From DATKRB01 sp036501425 (GTDB lineage Bacteria > Actinomycetota > Acidimicrobiia > Acidimicrobiales > RAAP-2), in the NCBI GenBank assembly GCA_036501425.1, contig DASYAI010000056.1, positions 1 through 64,000 on the forward strand: a DNA stretch of 64,000 bases, given 5' to 3'. This document shows, one piece after another, positions 35,699 through 44,443 of the stretch. Numbering within the stretch: the first letter of the stretch is position 1; each line of letters starts with the position of its first letter. Position numbers and translations under genes: made by a program. The notes under the pieces were generated by a model that ran no database searches, was not told where the DNA came from, and saw nothing but the letters and a program-made list of their open reading frames with translations.

Positions 35699-37101
35699 CC
35701 GACCGACCGGCGCCTGCCCCGGGGCCCGGTGACAGCGAGGGCGGCGGCCTGAGCGAGCGGGCGAGGCGCCACCTGTGGATGCACTTCACCCGCATGGGCG
35801 TCTACGACGACGACCACGAGGTGCCGGTCATAGTGCGCGGCGAGGGCCCCTACGTGTGGGACCAGCACGGCAAGCGCTACCTCGACGGGCTGGCCGGGCT
35901 GTTCACGAGCCAGATCGGCCACGGTCGGACCGAGCTCGCCCAGGCCGCGGCCAAGCAGGCGAGCGAGCTGGCCTACTTCCCGCTGTGGACCTACGCCCAC
36001 CCCCGGGCGATCGAGCTCGCCGAACGGATCGCCGAGCTGGCACCGGGCGCGCTCAACCACGTGTTCTTCACCTCGGGAGGGTCCGAGGCGGTGGAGTCGG
36101 CGTGGAAGCTGGCCCGCCAGTACTTCAAGATCGTCGGGCAACCCAACCGCTACAAGGTGATCAGCCGGGACATCGCCTATCACGGCACCACCCTGGGGGC
36201 GCTGTCCATCACCGGCATCCCGGCGCTGCGCACCCCCTTCGAGCCGCTGGTGCCGGGCAGCGTGAGGGTGGCCAACACCAACTTCTACCGGGCGCCCTAC
36301 TTCGCCGACGACCTCGAGGCCTTCGGCCGGTGGGCAGCGGACGAGATCGGCCGGGCCATCGAGCGGGAGGGTCCCGAGACGGTGGCCGCCGTCTACCTCG
36401 AGCCGGTCCAGAACGCCGGCGGGTGCTTCGCGCCCCCACCGGGCTACTTCGAGCGGGTGCGCGAGATCTGCGACCGCACCGGGGTCCTGCTCGTCTCGGA
36501 CGAGGTCATCTGCGCCTTCGGACGCCTGGGCGAGTACTTCGGAGCGCAGCGCTTCGGGTACCAGCCCGACATCGTCACGGTGGCCAAGGGCCTCACCAGC
36601 GGCTACGCCCCACTCGGCGCGATGATCGCCAGCGACCGGCTCATCGAGCCGTTCCTGCAGGGCGACCGCAGCTTCGCCCACGGCCTCACCTTCGCCGGTC
36701 ACCCGGTGAGCTGCGCCGTGGCCCTCGCCAACCTCGACGTCTTCGAGCGCGACGACATCCTCGGGCACGTCCGGGCCACCCAGGGCGCGTTCCGGAGCGC
36801 GCTCGAGCGCCTCTACGACCTTCCCATCGTCGGCGACGTGCGGGGCGACGGGTTCTTCTACGGCATCGAGCTGGTGAAGGACAAGGCCACCCGCCAGAGC
36901 TTCGACGACGACGAGAGCGAGCGACTCCTGCGGGGGTTCTTGTCCGGCGCCCTGTTCGACGCCGGCCTGATCTGCCGGGCCGACGACCGGGGCGATCCGG
37001 TGGTCCAGCTCGCGCCGCCCCTGATCTGCGGGCCGGCCGAGATCGACGTGATGGTCGACGTGCTGCGCGAGGTCCTGTCGGAGGCCTGGCGCCGGATCTG
37101 A
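35695..37101 (+). CDS. class III omega-aminotransferase
   Basis: This 468 aa PLP enzyme belongs to the class III aminotransferases: FTSGGSEAVESAWKLARQYF for phosphate binding, VSRDIAYHGTTLGALS-like region, the Asp in LLVSDEVICAFGRLGEYFG, and PLP Lys in DIVTVAKGLTSGYAPLGA. The pattern is that of beta-alanine/putrescine/GABA:pyruvate aminotransferases. Coupling to an Lrp regulator and proximity to ald suggest a pathway in which amine nitrogen is moved to pyruvate and released by alanine dehydrogenase. The exact amine is unknown. Confidence 0.9.
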   Translation: MTDRPAPAPGPGDSEGGGLSERARRHLWMHFTRMGVYDDDHEVPVIVRGEGPYVWDQHGKRYLDGLAGLFTSQIGHGRTELAQAAAKQASELAYFPLWTYAHPRAIELAERIAELAPGALNHVFFTSGGSEAVESAWKLARQYFKIVGQPNRYKVISRDIAYHGTTLGALSITGIPALRTPFEPLVPGSVRVANTNFYRAPYFADDLEAFGRWAADEIGRAIEREGPETVAAVYLEPVQNAGGCFAPPPGYFERVREICDRTGVLLVSDEVICAFGRLGEYFGAQRFGYQPDIVTVAKGLTSGYAPLGAMIASDRLIEPFLQGDRSFAHGLTFAGHPVSCAVALANLDVFERDDILGHVRATQGAFRSALERLYDLPIVGDVRGDGFFYGIELVKDKATRQSFDDDESERLLRGFLSGALFDAGLICRADDRGDPVVQLAPPLICGPAEIDVMVDVLREVLSEAWRRI

Positions 37102-37167
37102 GGGGCGGGGCGATGCCCGGAGGCGGCGGAGCGGGCGGTCGCCCGAAGGCGGGCGGAGCGGGCCGGG

Positions 37168-40100
37168 TCAGCGGAAGTCGCGGGACGCCGGCACCGGGGC
37201 GTCGCTGCGCAGCGCCTCGACCCGCTCGGCGGTGACGTTGACCACGCCCTGGCCGGCCTCGAGCCGGCCAGACACCAGCAGCGCCGGCGAGTGGCGCGCC
37301 ACGGGGCGCCACCGGGCCCACGCGCCGCGCGAGAACACCACGTTCACGTGGCCGGTCTCGTCCTCGAGGTTGACGAAGACCGCCCCCCGGGCCGTCTCGG
37401 GGTGCTGACGGTGCGTGACCACCCCGGCCACCAGCACCCGGCTGCCGTCGGGTCGCTCCGCCAGCTCGGCTGCCCGCAGCACGCCGCGGGCATCGAGGTC
37501 CGGGCGGAGAACCTCCATGGCTGTCTGCTCGGGCGCCAGGCCCAGGGCCCACAGGTCGTCCCCGACCGCCTCGAGGGCGGTCGGCTCGGGCAGCGCCGGG
37601 GCCTCGCCGCCCACCACGATGCCCGGCAGGCGGTCGGGTGTCCCCTGGGCGGCCGCCCCGGCGGCCCACAGCAGCCGGCGACGGGAGGTGGCAGAGCGGG
37701 CGCGGGTCACCGGTCCGCTCCACGCCGGCCCCGGTTCGGCGTCGAGCGCCCCAGCAGCCGCCAGGGTCTCGAGCTGGGCCCGGGTGACCCCGGCCCGGCG
37801 CACCAGGTCCTCGGGGCCCGCCCACGGGGCGCCCCCGGCGATCCGCTCGGCCACCGCCTCGCCGACCCCCCGCACCGAGGCCAGGCCGAGCCGGAGGGCC
37901 GGACGGTCGGCGGGGCCGCCGGGACCCTCCAGCGAAGCGCCCGCCGCGCTGCGGTTCACGTGGGGGCGCCGGACGCGTACCCCGTGGCGGCGGGCGTCGG
38001 CCACCAAGCTCTGGGGCGACCAGAACCCCATCGGCTGGGCATCGAGGAGCCCGGCGTAGAAGGCCGCCGGGTAGTGGAGCTTCAGCCAGCTCGACGAGTA
38101 CACCAGGTGGGCGAACGAGACGGAGTGCGACTCGGGGAAGCCGAAGTTGGCGAAGGCCGCCAGGGCCCGGTAGACGGCGTCCGCCGACTCACCGGTCACC
38201 CCCCGCTCCGCCATCCCGGCGTAGAGCCGCTCGCGCAGGCGCTCCATCCGCTGGGCCGACCGCTTGGCCGCCATGGCCTGGCGGAGCTCGTCCGCCTCGG
38301 CCGCGCTGAACCCGGCGATGGCCACCGCCATCTCCATCAGCTGCTCTTGGAACAGGGGCACGCCGAGCGTCCGGCGCAAGATGGGCTCGAGCAGCGGGTG
38401 GAGGTAGTCGATCTCCTCGAGCCCGCGGCGCCGGCGGATGTAGGGGTTGACCGCCTGGCCCTGGATCGGTCCCGGCCGGATGAGGGCCACCTCCACCACC
38501 AGGTCGTAGAAGCGCCGCGGCTCGACCCGGGGCAGCGTGCCCATCTGGGCCCGGCTCTCGACCTGAAAGACCCCGACGGTGTCGGCCCGGCAGAGCAGGT
38601 CGTAGACCTCTGGCTCCTGGGGAAGGCAGCCGAGGTCCACCATGACCCCGTGGTGCTCGCGCACCTGGTCGAGCATGCGGTGCAGGGCCTCGAGCATGCC
38701 GAGCCCGAGGAGGTCGAACTTCACCAGGCCGATCGCCGCGCAGTCGTCCTTGTCCCACTGGAGGACCGACCGGCCGGGCATCCGGCCCCACTCCACCGGG
38801 CAGACCTCCACCACCGGCCGGTCGCAGAGCACCATGCCCGCCGAGTGGATACCGAGGTGCCGGGGGCGGTCGAGGAGCTCGCCCGCCAGCTCGGCCACGA
38901 GCGGTGGCGGTCCCGGGACCGCCGGGGTCCCTTCTGGTACCGGGGGGACCCACGGGGCACCGGCCGACGGGGCCCCGCTCTGGCCGTGGTCGATCGACGA
39001 GGTCCAGCCCTCGACCTCCTCGATCGAGTGGCCCAGGGCCTTGCCGACGTCGCGGACGGCCGACCGGGGGCGGTAGGTGATGACGTTCGCCACCTGGGCG
39101 GCGTGCTGGCGCCCGTAGCGCCCGTAGACGTACTGGATCACCTCTTCGCGCCGGCCCGACTCGATGTCCACGTCGATGTCGGGCGGCCCGTCGCGCGCCG
39201 GGGACAAGAACCGCTCGAAGAGCAGGCCCAGGTCGACCGCGTCCACGTTCGTCACCCCCAGGGCGTAGCAGACGGCCGAGTTGGCAGCCGACCCCCTCCC
39301 CTGGCAGAAGATCCCCTGCCGGCGGCAGAACTCGGCGATGTCCCAGACCACCAGGAAGTAGCCGGCGAACCCCAGGGTGCCGACGACCGACAGCTCGTGG
39401 TCGATCTGGGCCCACGCGCCGACGACGCGCTCGGACCCCCGAGGACCGTAGCGCCGGGTGGCCCCGTCGTGGACGAGCTCGGCCAAAAACCGTTGCTCGT
39501 CGTACCCGCGGGGGACGGGAAAGTCGGGTAGTGCCGGGGCCACCAGGCGGAGGTCGAACGCGCACGCTTCGCCGAGCTCCGCCGCCCGCTCGACCACGCC
39601 GGGCCAGCGGGCGAACCGCCGGGCCTGCTCGGCCCCCGACCGCAGGCAGGCCAGGGGGGCGCTGGGCAACCAGCCCTCCAGCTCGGCCAACGGTCGCCGG
39701 GCGCGGACCGCCGACAGGGTCGTGGCCAGGCGGTAACCCGACGGCGTGGCGTAGTGGACGTTGTTGGTGGCGACCGTGTCCACCCCGGAGCGCACGCCCA
39801 GTAGGGCGAGCGCGTCGTTGCGGGCGTTGTCGAGCGGGTCGCCGTGGTCCCACAGCTCCACCGCGACCGACTCGCGGCCGAACGCGCCGACCAACCGGTC
39901 CAGCGCCCGCCCGGCTGCCGACGGGCCCGAGGCCAGCAGCTCGGATGCCACCGGCCCCTTGCGGCAGCCGGTGAGCACCAGCCAGTGCCCGTCGTGGCGG
40001 CCGGCGAGGTCGTCGAGCTCGAAGACCGGCTTTCCCTTCTCCCCTCCCCGCAGGTGGGCGTCGGCCAGCGCCCTCGAGAGCCGGGCGTACCCATCGGGAT

Positions 40101-40377
40101 CGCGCGCCAGCACCACCAGGTGCGCGCCCGAGGGATCGGGCTCACCGGTCCGGGGTCCTGCCGGCCAGAGCGTGACCTCGGCCCCGAAGACCGTCGCCAG
40201 GCCGACGCTCCGGGCCGCCTCGGCGAAACGGACGACGCCGTACAGGCCGTGATGATCGGTGAGGGCCAGTGCCCGCAGGCCGAGCCGGTGGGCCTCGACC
40301 ACCAGCTCCTCGGGGTCGCTCGCGCCGTCGAGGAAGCTGAACCCCGAGTGGGCGTGGAGCTCGGCGTAGGCGGTCAC
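37168..40377 (-). CDS. dnaE2: error-prone DNA polymerase DnaE2
   Basis: DnaE2 (1069 aa) is the C-family polymerase of the SOS mutasome. It has an N-terminal PHP domain (YAELHAHSGFSFLDGASDPE, ALTDHHGLYGVV), the polymerase palm acidic residues in PPDIDVDIESGRREEVIQYV, fingers with FGFPESHSVSFAHLVYSSSW, helix-hairpin-helix region and a C-terminal OB fold (VNLEDETGHVNVVFSRGAW). In mycobacteria DnaE2 works with ImuA/ImuB in damage-induced mutagenesis. It is the third gene after imuA and imuB, 72 nt from imuB, under the SOS box at 42343. Confidence 0.95.
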   Translation of the reverse strand: MTAYAELHAHSGFSFLDGASDPEELVVEAHRLGLRALALTDHHGLYGVVRFAEAARSVGLATVFGAEVTLWPAGPRTGEPDPSGAHLVVLARDPDGYARLSRALADAHLRGGEKGKPVFELDDLAGRHDGHWLVLTGCRKGPVASELLASGPSAAGRALDRLVGAFGRESVAVELWDHGDPLDNARNDALALLGVRSGVDTVATNNVHYATPSGYRLATTLSAVRARRPLAELEGWLPSAPLACLRSGAEQARRFARWPGVVERAAELGEACAFDLRLVAPALPDFPVPRGYDEQRFLAELVHDGATRRYGPRGSERVVGAWAQIDHELSVVGTLGFAGYFLVVWDIAEFCRRQGIFCQGRGSAANSAVCYALGVTNVDAVDLGLLFERFLSPARDGPPDIDVDIESGRREEVIQYVYGRYGRQHAAQVANVITYRPRSAVRDVGKALGHSIEEVEGWTSSIDHGQSGAPSAGAPWVPPVPEGTPAVPGPPPLVAELAGELLDRPRHLGIHSAGMVLCDRPVVEVCPVEWGRMPGRSVLQWDKDDCAAIGLVKFDLLGLGMLEALHRMLDQVREHHGVMVDLGCLPQEPEVYDLLCRADTVGVFQVESRAQMGTLPRVEPRRFYDLVVEVALIRPGPIQGQAVNPYIRRRRGLEEIDYLHPLLEPILRRTLGVPLFQEQLMEMAVAIAGFSAAEADELRQAMAAKRSAQRMERLRERLYAGMAERGVTGESADAVYRALAAFANFGFPESHSVSFAHLVYSSSWLKLHYPAAFYAGLLDAQPMGFWSPQSLVADARRHGVRVRRPHVNRSAAGASLEGPGGPADRPALRLGLASVRGVGEAVAERIAGGAPWAGPEDLVRRAGVTRAQLETLAAAGALDAEPGPAWSGPVTRARSATSRRRLLWAAGAAAQGTPDRLPGIVVGGEAPALPEPTALEAVGDDLWALGLAPEQTAMEVLRPDLDARGVLRAAELAERPDGSRVLVAGVVTHRQHPETARGAVFVNLEDETGHVNVVFSRGAWARWRPVARHSPALLVSGRLEAGQGVVNVTAERVEALRSDAPVPASRDFR

Positions 40378-40449
40378 GGGCCCTGGTCCGGCCGGCGCTG
40401 GCCCGGGGATCGGCCCTGGCCCGGCTGGCCGGCGCCCGGGGGCCGGCGC

Positions 40450-41592
40450 TCACTCATAGAGCGCCTCCACCCACCAGCCTCCGCGCTCGGCGACCACCAG
40501 CAGGGCCCCCGCGGCCGTCAGGATCTGCAGGCGGGCTCGCCGGCGGCGGCTCGACCACCAGCGCTCGGTCGACGGCCACGGACCGGCCCAACCCCGCACC
40601 TCCTGCCAGGGACCACCGCCGATCGAGGCGGCTGCCGGATCGGCGTCCAGCAACCCTCGGGCGGTGACCTGTACCGCCCGACCCGTGTCGTCGGTCACGG
40701 CCAGCTCGACCGGGGTGCCCAGCACGCGGGTCGGCGAGGGCACCGGAAGCCGGCCCGGCCAGGGCGCGGCGGCCGGCGACGACCCGGGCCGCGAGCGCCC
40801 GGAGGGACCGGAGGGAGCGGTGGTTCCCCGGGCGCCCCAGGGCACGAGGGATGCCCGCTCCTCGGGCGATCGACCGCCCTGCAGCCGTCCGACCACCACC
40901 GCGCCGGCGCCGAGCCGCTCCTGCACCCGGGCGAACGCTTCGGCGGCCCGGGCATCGGCAGCCGACGCGCCGCCGAAGAACCCGGGTTGGCGGGGGTGCC
41001 CGGCATCGGCACGGTCGGTCCTGACCGTCTCGAGCCGGCGACGCAGCCCGGAGTCCCTGAGCCCCACCAACTCGCCCTCGTCCCCTCCCGCCACCCGGTG
41101 GCAGGCGCCGGCATCCGCCCCGAACCGGGCCAGCACGTCGCGGGCAGGGAGCGCGGCGAACTGGCCCAAGGTGTGGACGCCGAGCCGCTGCAGGGTAACG
41201 GCCAGCTCCGTCCGGCGCAGGACGGCCACCGAGCACGGAGCGAGGAAGGCCGCCGTCTCCCCCCGGGGCACGGCGAGCCCCGATCGGGCGGCCAACAGGG
41301 CGGCGAACAGGCCGTCGGCTGCGCCCACCCGTACCTGGCCTACCGCCGGATGCCGGACGGCCAGGTCACCCATCGCCGCTGCCAGCTTCTCCACCACCGC
41401 CCGCTCGCCGCCGAAGAAGCGGCTCGGGCCCCGCGAGGGGATCGTGCAGATCCCCAGACTGACCGGGTCCACCCAGGGGCAGAACCTTTCGGCGGCGACC
41501 AGGACCTGCAGGAATGCCCGTGCCTCGTCCCCCCGCTCACCCTCGCGCAGGAGGCCCGGGCACCACAGCGCGATCAGCCGTTCCATCCCCAT
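40450..41592 (-). CDS. imuB: short ImuB-like Y-family polymerase homologue
   Basis: This 380 aa protein is recognisable as ImuB by the N-terminal LIALWCPG, the SRGPSRFFGGERAVVEKLAAA segment, the helix-hairpin-helix LGVHTLGQFAALPARDVLARFGADA and the C-terminal VGRLQGGRSPEERASLVPWG, WPGRLPVPSPT and VTARG. ImuB is catalytically dead and bridges DnaE2 to the beta clamp. Compared with mycobacterial ImuB (over 500 aa) it appears to lack about 50 residues of the N-terminal palm (the usual ANRVVACS...RREAQ region) and about 100 or more of the little-finger region. The frame is open throughout, so it looks like stable deletion, not decay. Confidence 0.85.
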   Translation of the reverse strand: MGMERLIALWCPGLLREGERGDEARAFLQVLVAAERFCPWVDPVSLGICTIPSRGPSRFFGGERAVVEKLAAAMGDLAVRHPAVGQVRVGAADGLFAALLAARSGLAVPRGETAAFLAPCSVAVLRRTELAVTLQRLGVHTLGQFAALPARDVLARFGADAGACHRVAGGDEGELVGLRDSGLRRRLETVRTDRADAGHPRQPGFFGGASAADARAAEAFARVQERLGAGAVVVGRLQGGRSPEERASLVPWGARGTTAPSGPSGRSRPGSSPAAAPWPGRLPVPSPTRVLGTPVELAVTDDTGRAVQVTARGLLDADPAAASIGGGPWQEVRGWAGPWPSTERWWSSRRRRARLQILTAAGALLVVAERGGWWVEALYE

Positions 41593-41605
41593 CGGACCGA
41601 TCCCT

Positions 41606-42349
41606 TCAGACGGGCTGTTCCGGCCCGTCGCCGTCGGCGACGGTGCCCGAGCTCGACGGCAACCAGAGCCGGCGACTGACGCTCCGCGCCGCCGAGCGGC
41701 GACCGCTCGCCTCGACCTCGGCCAACCGGCACTGCAGATGGCCGTGGCCGGCGCCGATGCCCCGCCATGCCGCCCTGGTCACCCGCAAGGTGAGGTCGGG
41801 GCCGTCGGGCCATTCCTCGGGCCGATCGACCAGCACCACCAACGCCGTCTGGCGCTCGCGGGCCCGTGCGACCAGCCGGCGCGCCACCCCCGGTCGGCAG
41901 GATCCGAACGGCCGTACGAGGAGGACGTCGATCCCGCCCGCGAGCTCCCCCACGGCGTCGACCCAGCCCCCTCGCGCCTCGGGCACCAGGACCACCCGCC
42001 CCAGATCGATCCCCAGCTCGGCCATCGCCACCACGCCCGGATCGGGCACCCCGACGATCCCGCACCAGCTTCCGGCGGCCGAAGGGGCGGCGAGCAGCGC
42101 GAGGGCGAGCGTGGTGGTGCCGAGCCCCCGGGCGCCGGCGACCACCACGGTGCTCCCCCGCCGCAGCGCCCGGTCGGGGAACAGGGAGACCAGGGGCTCC
42201 GAAAGCGGCAGCAGCCGGCTGGAGGCGCTCGAGATCGGACGGGCCCGGGCCGCCAGGGCGGCGGGGAGCACGGGGACCGGCCGCCCCAGCCCTCCGGACG
42301 GCCGGCCGGCCGACCCCCGCACGGCCGTGCGGCCGTCGTAAGCGAACAT
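41606..42349 (-). CDS. imuA: ImuA-like RecA-fold protein of the SOS mutasome
   Basis: This 247 aa protein resembles actinobacterial ImuA (ImuA'): LSEPLVSLFPDRALRRGSTV, a degenerate P-loop VAGARGLGTTTLALALLA, and VVALVDRPEEW-type strands of a RecA-like core. Walker A is altered (GARGLGTTT). ImuA partners ImuB and DnaE2. The ATG at 42349 sits inside the SOS box, 7 nt after a TATAGT -10, so the mRNA is probably leaderless. ImuB begins 13 nt downstream. Confidence 0.85.
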   Translation of the reverse strand: MFAYDGRTAVRGSAGRPSGGLGRPVPVLPAALAARARPISSASSRLLPLSEPLVSLFPDRALRRGSTVVVAGARGLGTTTLALALLAAPSAAGSWCGIVGVPDPGVVAMAELGIDLGRVVLVPEARGGWVDAVGELAGGIDVLLVRPFGSCRPGVARRLVARARERQTALVVLVDRPEEWPDGPDLTLRVTRAAWRGIGAGHGHLQCRLAEVEASGRRSAARSVSRRLWLPSSSGTVADGDGPEQPV

Positions 42350-42356
42350 ATGTTCG
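42343..42356 (-). promoter_or_regulatory. LexA (SOS) box at the imuA start
   Basis: CGAACATATGTTCG is a perfect 14-bp palindrome matching the mycobacterial/actinobacterial SOS box TCGAAC-N4-GTTCGA except for one outer base. It overlaps the imuA start codon and abuts the -10, so LexA bound here would block transcription initiation. It identifies imuA-imuB-dnaE2 as DNA-damage-inducible. Confidence 0.85.
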
Positions 42357-42386
42357 ACTATACGGGGGCCGTGTGTCCCGACACAA
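42357..42386 (-). promoter_or_regulatory. predicted imuA promoter
   Basis: On the minus strand TATAGT (42357-42362) is preceded at 18 bp by TTGTGT (42381-42386). The first coding base lies 8 nt downstream of the -10, so the transcript would be leaderless. The inverted repeat GTGTC/GACAC lies in the spacer. Confidence 0.55.
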
Positions 42387-42468
42387 CGGCGCCCAGCCCG
42401 GCCGTGCTCGGACGCCGGATCGAAGTCGCTGGCCGCCGATCGCTACGTGCTCGGCGCCCCCGGCTGGC

Positions 42469-43185
42469 TCAGGACCCCTGTCGTCCGTAACCGGAAAGTG
42501 GAGCCGAACTGGTGCCCGGCCGCCACGTCGTGGCAAGGCGCGCTCGCCCATAGACCGTCTCGACATCCCCGGGGGTGAGCACAGGAGCACGCCCCGAGAG
42601 CCACTTGACGATCCGCTTCCGCCCGACGACGTGGACGTCTGGCGGTTGGGCCTTGACGGCGAGCTGGGCGGCGATCACGACGATGACAGGCTCGACTGCC
42701 ACGTCGACGCCGCAGGCAGCAGACAGGAGCGCCGACGCCCGTTTCGCCTCGAAACGGGAATTCCGTAGGTAGTCGGTCTTCTGGCCGTTCACCATGAAGG
42801 AGCGTTCGGCGACCCACACCTTGTTCTTCGAGTGGTTCTTCGTGTTGAGCGTGAACACCCCGCCGGGACCGATCACGACATGGTCGATGTCGCTGCCCTT
42901 CTCACCAACGGCTACCGAGTGAAGAACGCGCCAGTGTTCGCCCAGCTTCTCGAGGCGCCTGCCCACATCCTCTTCGCCGTCGGCGCCTACCCGGTACGCG
43001 CGCTCGTCGGTGTGGACGCCGAGGGCACGGGCGAGAAACGCCTTGCCTGGTGAGGCTCGCTTGAGCTCGAGCGCCTTGTCGCGCGCCAGAGCCCCGGGCC
43101 GATTCGCAGCAAGGTCCGTCCAGTGGACTTCAGGTTCAGGCACTGCCGGGATCCTCACGCCAATCGGCAGAAGCCTGCACCCCAT
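42469..43185 (-). CDS. NERD-domain (nuclease-related) protein
   Basis: This 238 aa protein has a NERD domain: GADGEEDVGRRLEKLGEHWR, SVAVGEKGSDIDHVVIGPGGVFTLNTK followed by NH and the Lys-rich KNKVWVAERSF, the Asp/Lys pattern expected of a restriction-endonuclease-like fold. NERD proteins are thought to process nucleic acids, and they often lie in mobile or defence contexts. Base composition looks somewhat less GC-biased than in its neighbours. The start at ATG 43185 is uncertain; GTG codons about 8 and 13 residues downstream are alternatives. Confidence 0.8.
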   Translation of the reverse strand: MGCRLLPIGVRIPAVPEPEVHWTDLAANRPGALARDKALELKRASPGKAFLARALGVHTDERAYRVGADGEEDVGRRLEKLGEHWRVLHSVAVGEKGSDIDHVVIGPGGVFTLNTKNHSKNKVWVAERSFMVNGQKTDYLRNSRFEAKRASALLSAACGVDVAVEPVIVVIAAQLAVKAQPPDVHVVGRKRIVKWLSGRAPVLTPGDVETVYGRARLATTWRPGTSSAPLSGYGRQGS

Positions 43186-43495
43186 GCGCCTTCGTGACGT
43201 GACGATCGGCGGTCATGAAGTTCAGCCTGACATGCAAGGTCTCGAATCCGCGAATGACTGGCGTCCCGACCAGCTGCGTCCCGACCAGCTGCGTCCCGAC
43301 CAGCTCGCGAACGCGCGGCCAGCGGACGACGGCGTCGACACCTGGCCGGTGGACAGGATCGGGCGGCTGGCGGCTGCGCCGCGAAAAAGGGCCCCCAAAG
43401 AAGTACGTCGCGAGGCGAGCTGGGATAGTCGACGGCGACAGTGAGCGCGCGGACCGACCGCCGCCATGGGTCGGGAGGGTGAGAGCAGGCGGAAG
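43186..43495. other. 310-bp spacer with tandem repeats and no convincing gene
   Basis: This divergent spacer between the NERD gene and the 288 aa protein has a lower G+C stretch and three 15-bp tandem repeats (43261-43305). Small open frames cross it, one encoding DQLRP repeats, but none has a convincing ribosome binding site, and all owe their repeats to the 15-bp unit. It must contain the promoters of both flanking genes. Confidence 0.5.
43261..43305. repeat. 15-bp perfect tandem repeat, 3 copies
   Basis: GCGTCCCGACCAGCT is repeated three times without mismatch. The period equals that of the ald leader repeat (34951) but the sequence differs. Confidence 0.9.
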
Positions 43496-44362
43496 ATGAC
43501 CATCACAGGAAAGACCGAGGCGACCGCGTACACGCCCACCACCGCCCTCGAGGCGGCGGTGCTCGAGTCGGAGAGGTTCCATCTCCTGACCGACACCGCG
43601 GGCCGCGACCTCGTCGGCGTCGGCCACCGGCGGCTCTCCCAGGTGGTCCTCCCCTGGCTCGCCGAAGGCCTCCGGGGCCTGGTCGATGCCCTGCCCCCCG
43701 GCTCCGGGCGAGCCTTCACCACCAGCCGGGGCGACCCGTGGCTGATCGAACCGATCGAGACCGAAGCGGAGGCTGAGGCTCCGGCCGTAGCGGCCGAGGA
43801 GTACCTCGTGATGGGCCTGCGCCCCCTCAAGTCCGAGGGCCGACCGGTCCGGGTGGCCGGTCCCCGGGGGGTGGTCCGCCTGTTCCTCCTGCCGTGGACC
43901 ATGCCGGCCAAGACGCTCGACTTCGGCCACCAGCGGCATTTCGTGGTCACGAGCGCCCGAGGGGTCGTGGGTGACTGGCTGCCGGCCACCGACGGCCGCC
44001 GCGGCATGGTGATCGGCCTGCCCGAGGTGTGGGTGGGCATCCTCGAGCGCCAGAGCGGCCCGGACACGGTGCTGGCGTTCCGGTGCGACGTGCCGGTGCC
44101 CTGGGTGGCCGACGACGGTCTCGCCAACGCCGCGCCGACAGCGGTCGGCGTCTATGCGATGACCGCGACGGGCGGCCAGCCCCGTCCCGGATCGACGGGC
44201 GAGACGTGGTTGGCCCAGCTCCCGATCGTCATGACCGAAGGGGACGTGGTCAGCCCGGTGCTGGTGCCCTCGGACGTGACCGCGGATCCCGCCCCCGAGG
44301 GGCCGTGGGAGCGGGAGTTCGCCGACTCGACCGAGTACTTCTCGTTCGACCGGCTGCACTGA
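43496..44362 (+). CDS. unrecognised 288 aa protein
   Basis: I do not recognise a family. The protein begins MTITGKTEATAYTPTTALEA, is predicted soluble, has no signal peptide or membrane segment, and ends EREFADSTEYFSFDRLH. It contains an acidic Ala/Glu stretch (EAEAEAPAVAAEEY) and a Trp-rich middle (LFLLPWTMPAKTLDFGHQRH). Codon use is like its neighbours, with strong third-position G/C, which supports a real gene. An in-frame ATG at 43466 would add 10 residues. The stop begins a series of 13-16 bp tandem repeats. Confidence 0.75.
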   Translation: MTITGKTEATAYTPTTALEAAVLESERFHLLTDTAGRDLVGVGHRRLSQVVLPWLAEGLRGLVDALPPGSGRAFTTSRGDPWLIEPIETEAEAEAPAVAAEEYLVMGLRPLKSEGRPVRVAGPRGVVRLFLLPWTMPAKTLDFGHQRHFVVTSARGVVGDWLPATDGRRGMVIGLPEVWVGILERQSGPDTVLAFRCDVPVPWVADDGLANAAPTAVGVYAMTATGGQPRPGSTGETWLAQLPIVMTEGDVVSPVLVPSDVTADPAPEGPWEREFADSTEYFSFDRLH

Positions 44363-44418
44363 CCGATCGGGTGACTGACCGAGGTGACTGACCGATCGGG
44401 TGACTGACCGATCGGGTG
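44358..44418. repeat. 16-bp tandem repeats starting at a stop codon
   Basis: ACTGACCGATCGGGTG occurs at 44358-44373, 44387-44402 and 44403-44418, with a 13-bp shortened copy (44374-44386) between the first two. The first copy includes the stop of the 288 aa protein. Confidence 0.9.
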
Positions 44419-44443
44419 GACCCGGCGCCCCTCGCCCGGGCAG

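Noticed and set aside
40384..40449. repeat-rich spacer between imuB and dnaE2 considered as a regulatory element
   Set aside because: It consists of imperfect GGCCCTGG/GGCCGGCG runs with no palindrome, promoter or T-tract that I could support.
43176..43444. plus-strand frame with DQLRP pentapeptide repeats
   Set aside because: The repeats come from the 15-bp DNA unit, which gives repeats in every frame; no ribosome binding site, and the periodicity does not match the pentapeptide-repeat family.
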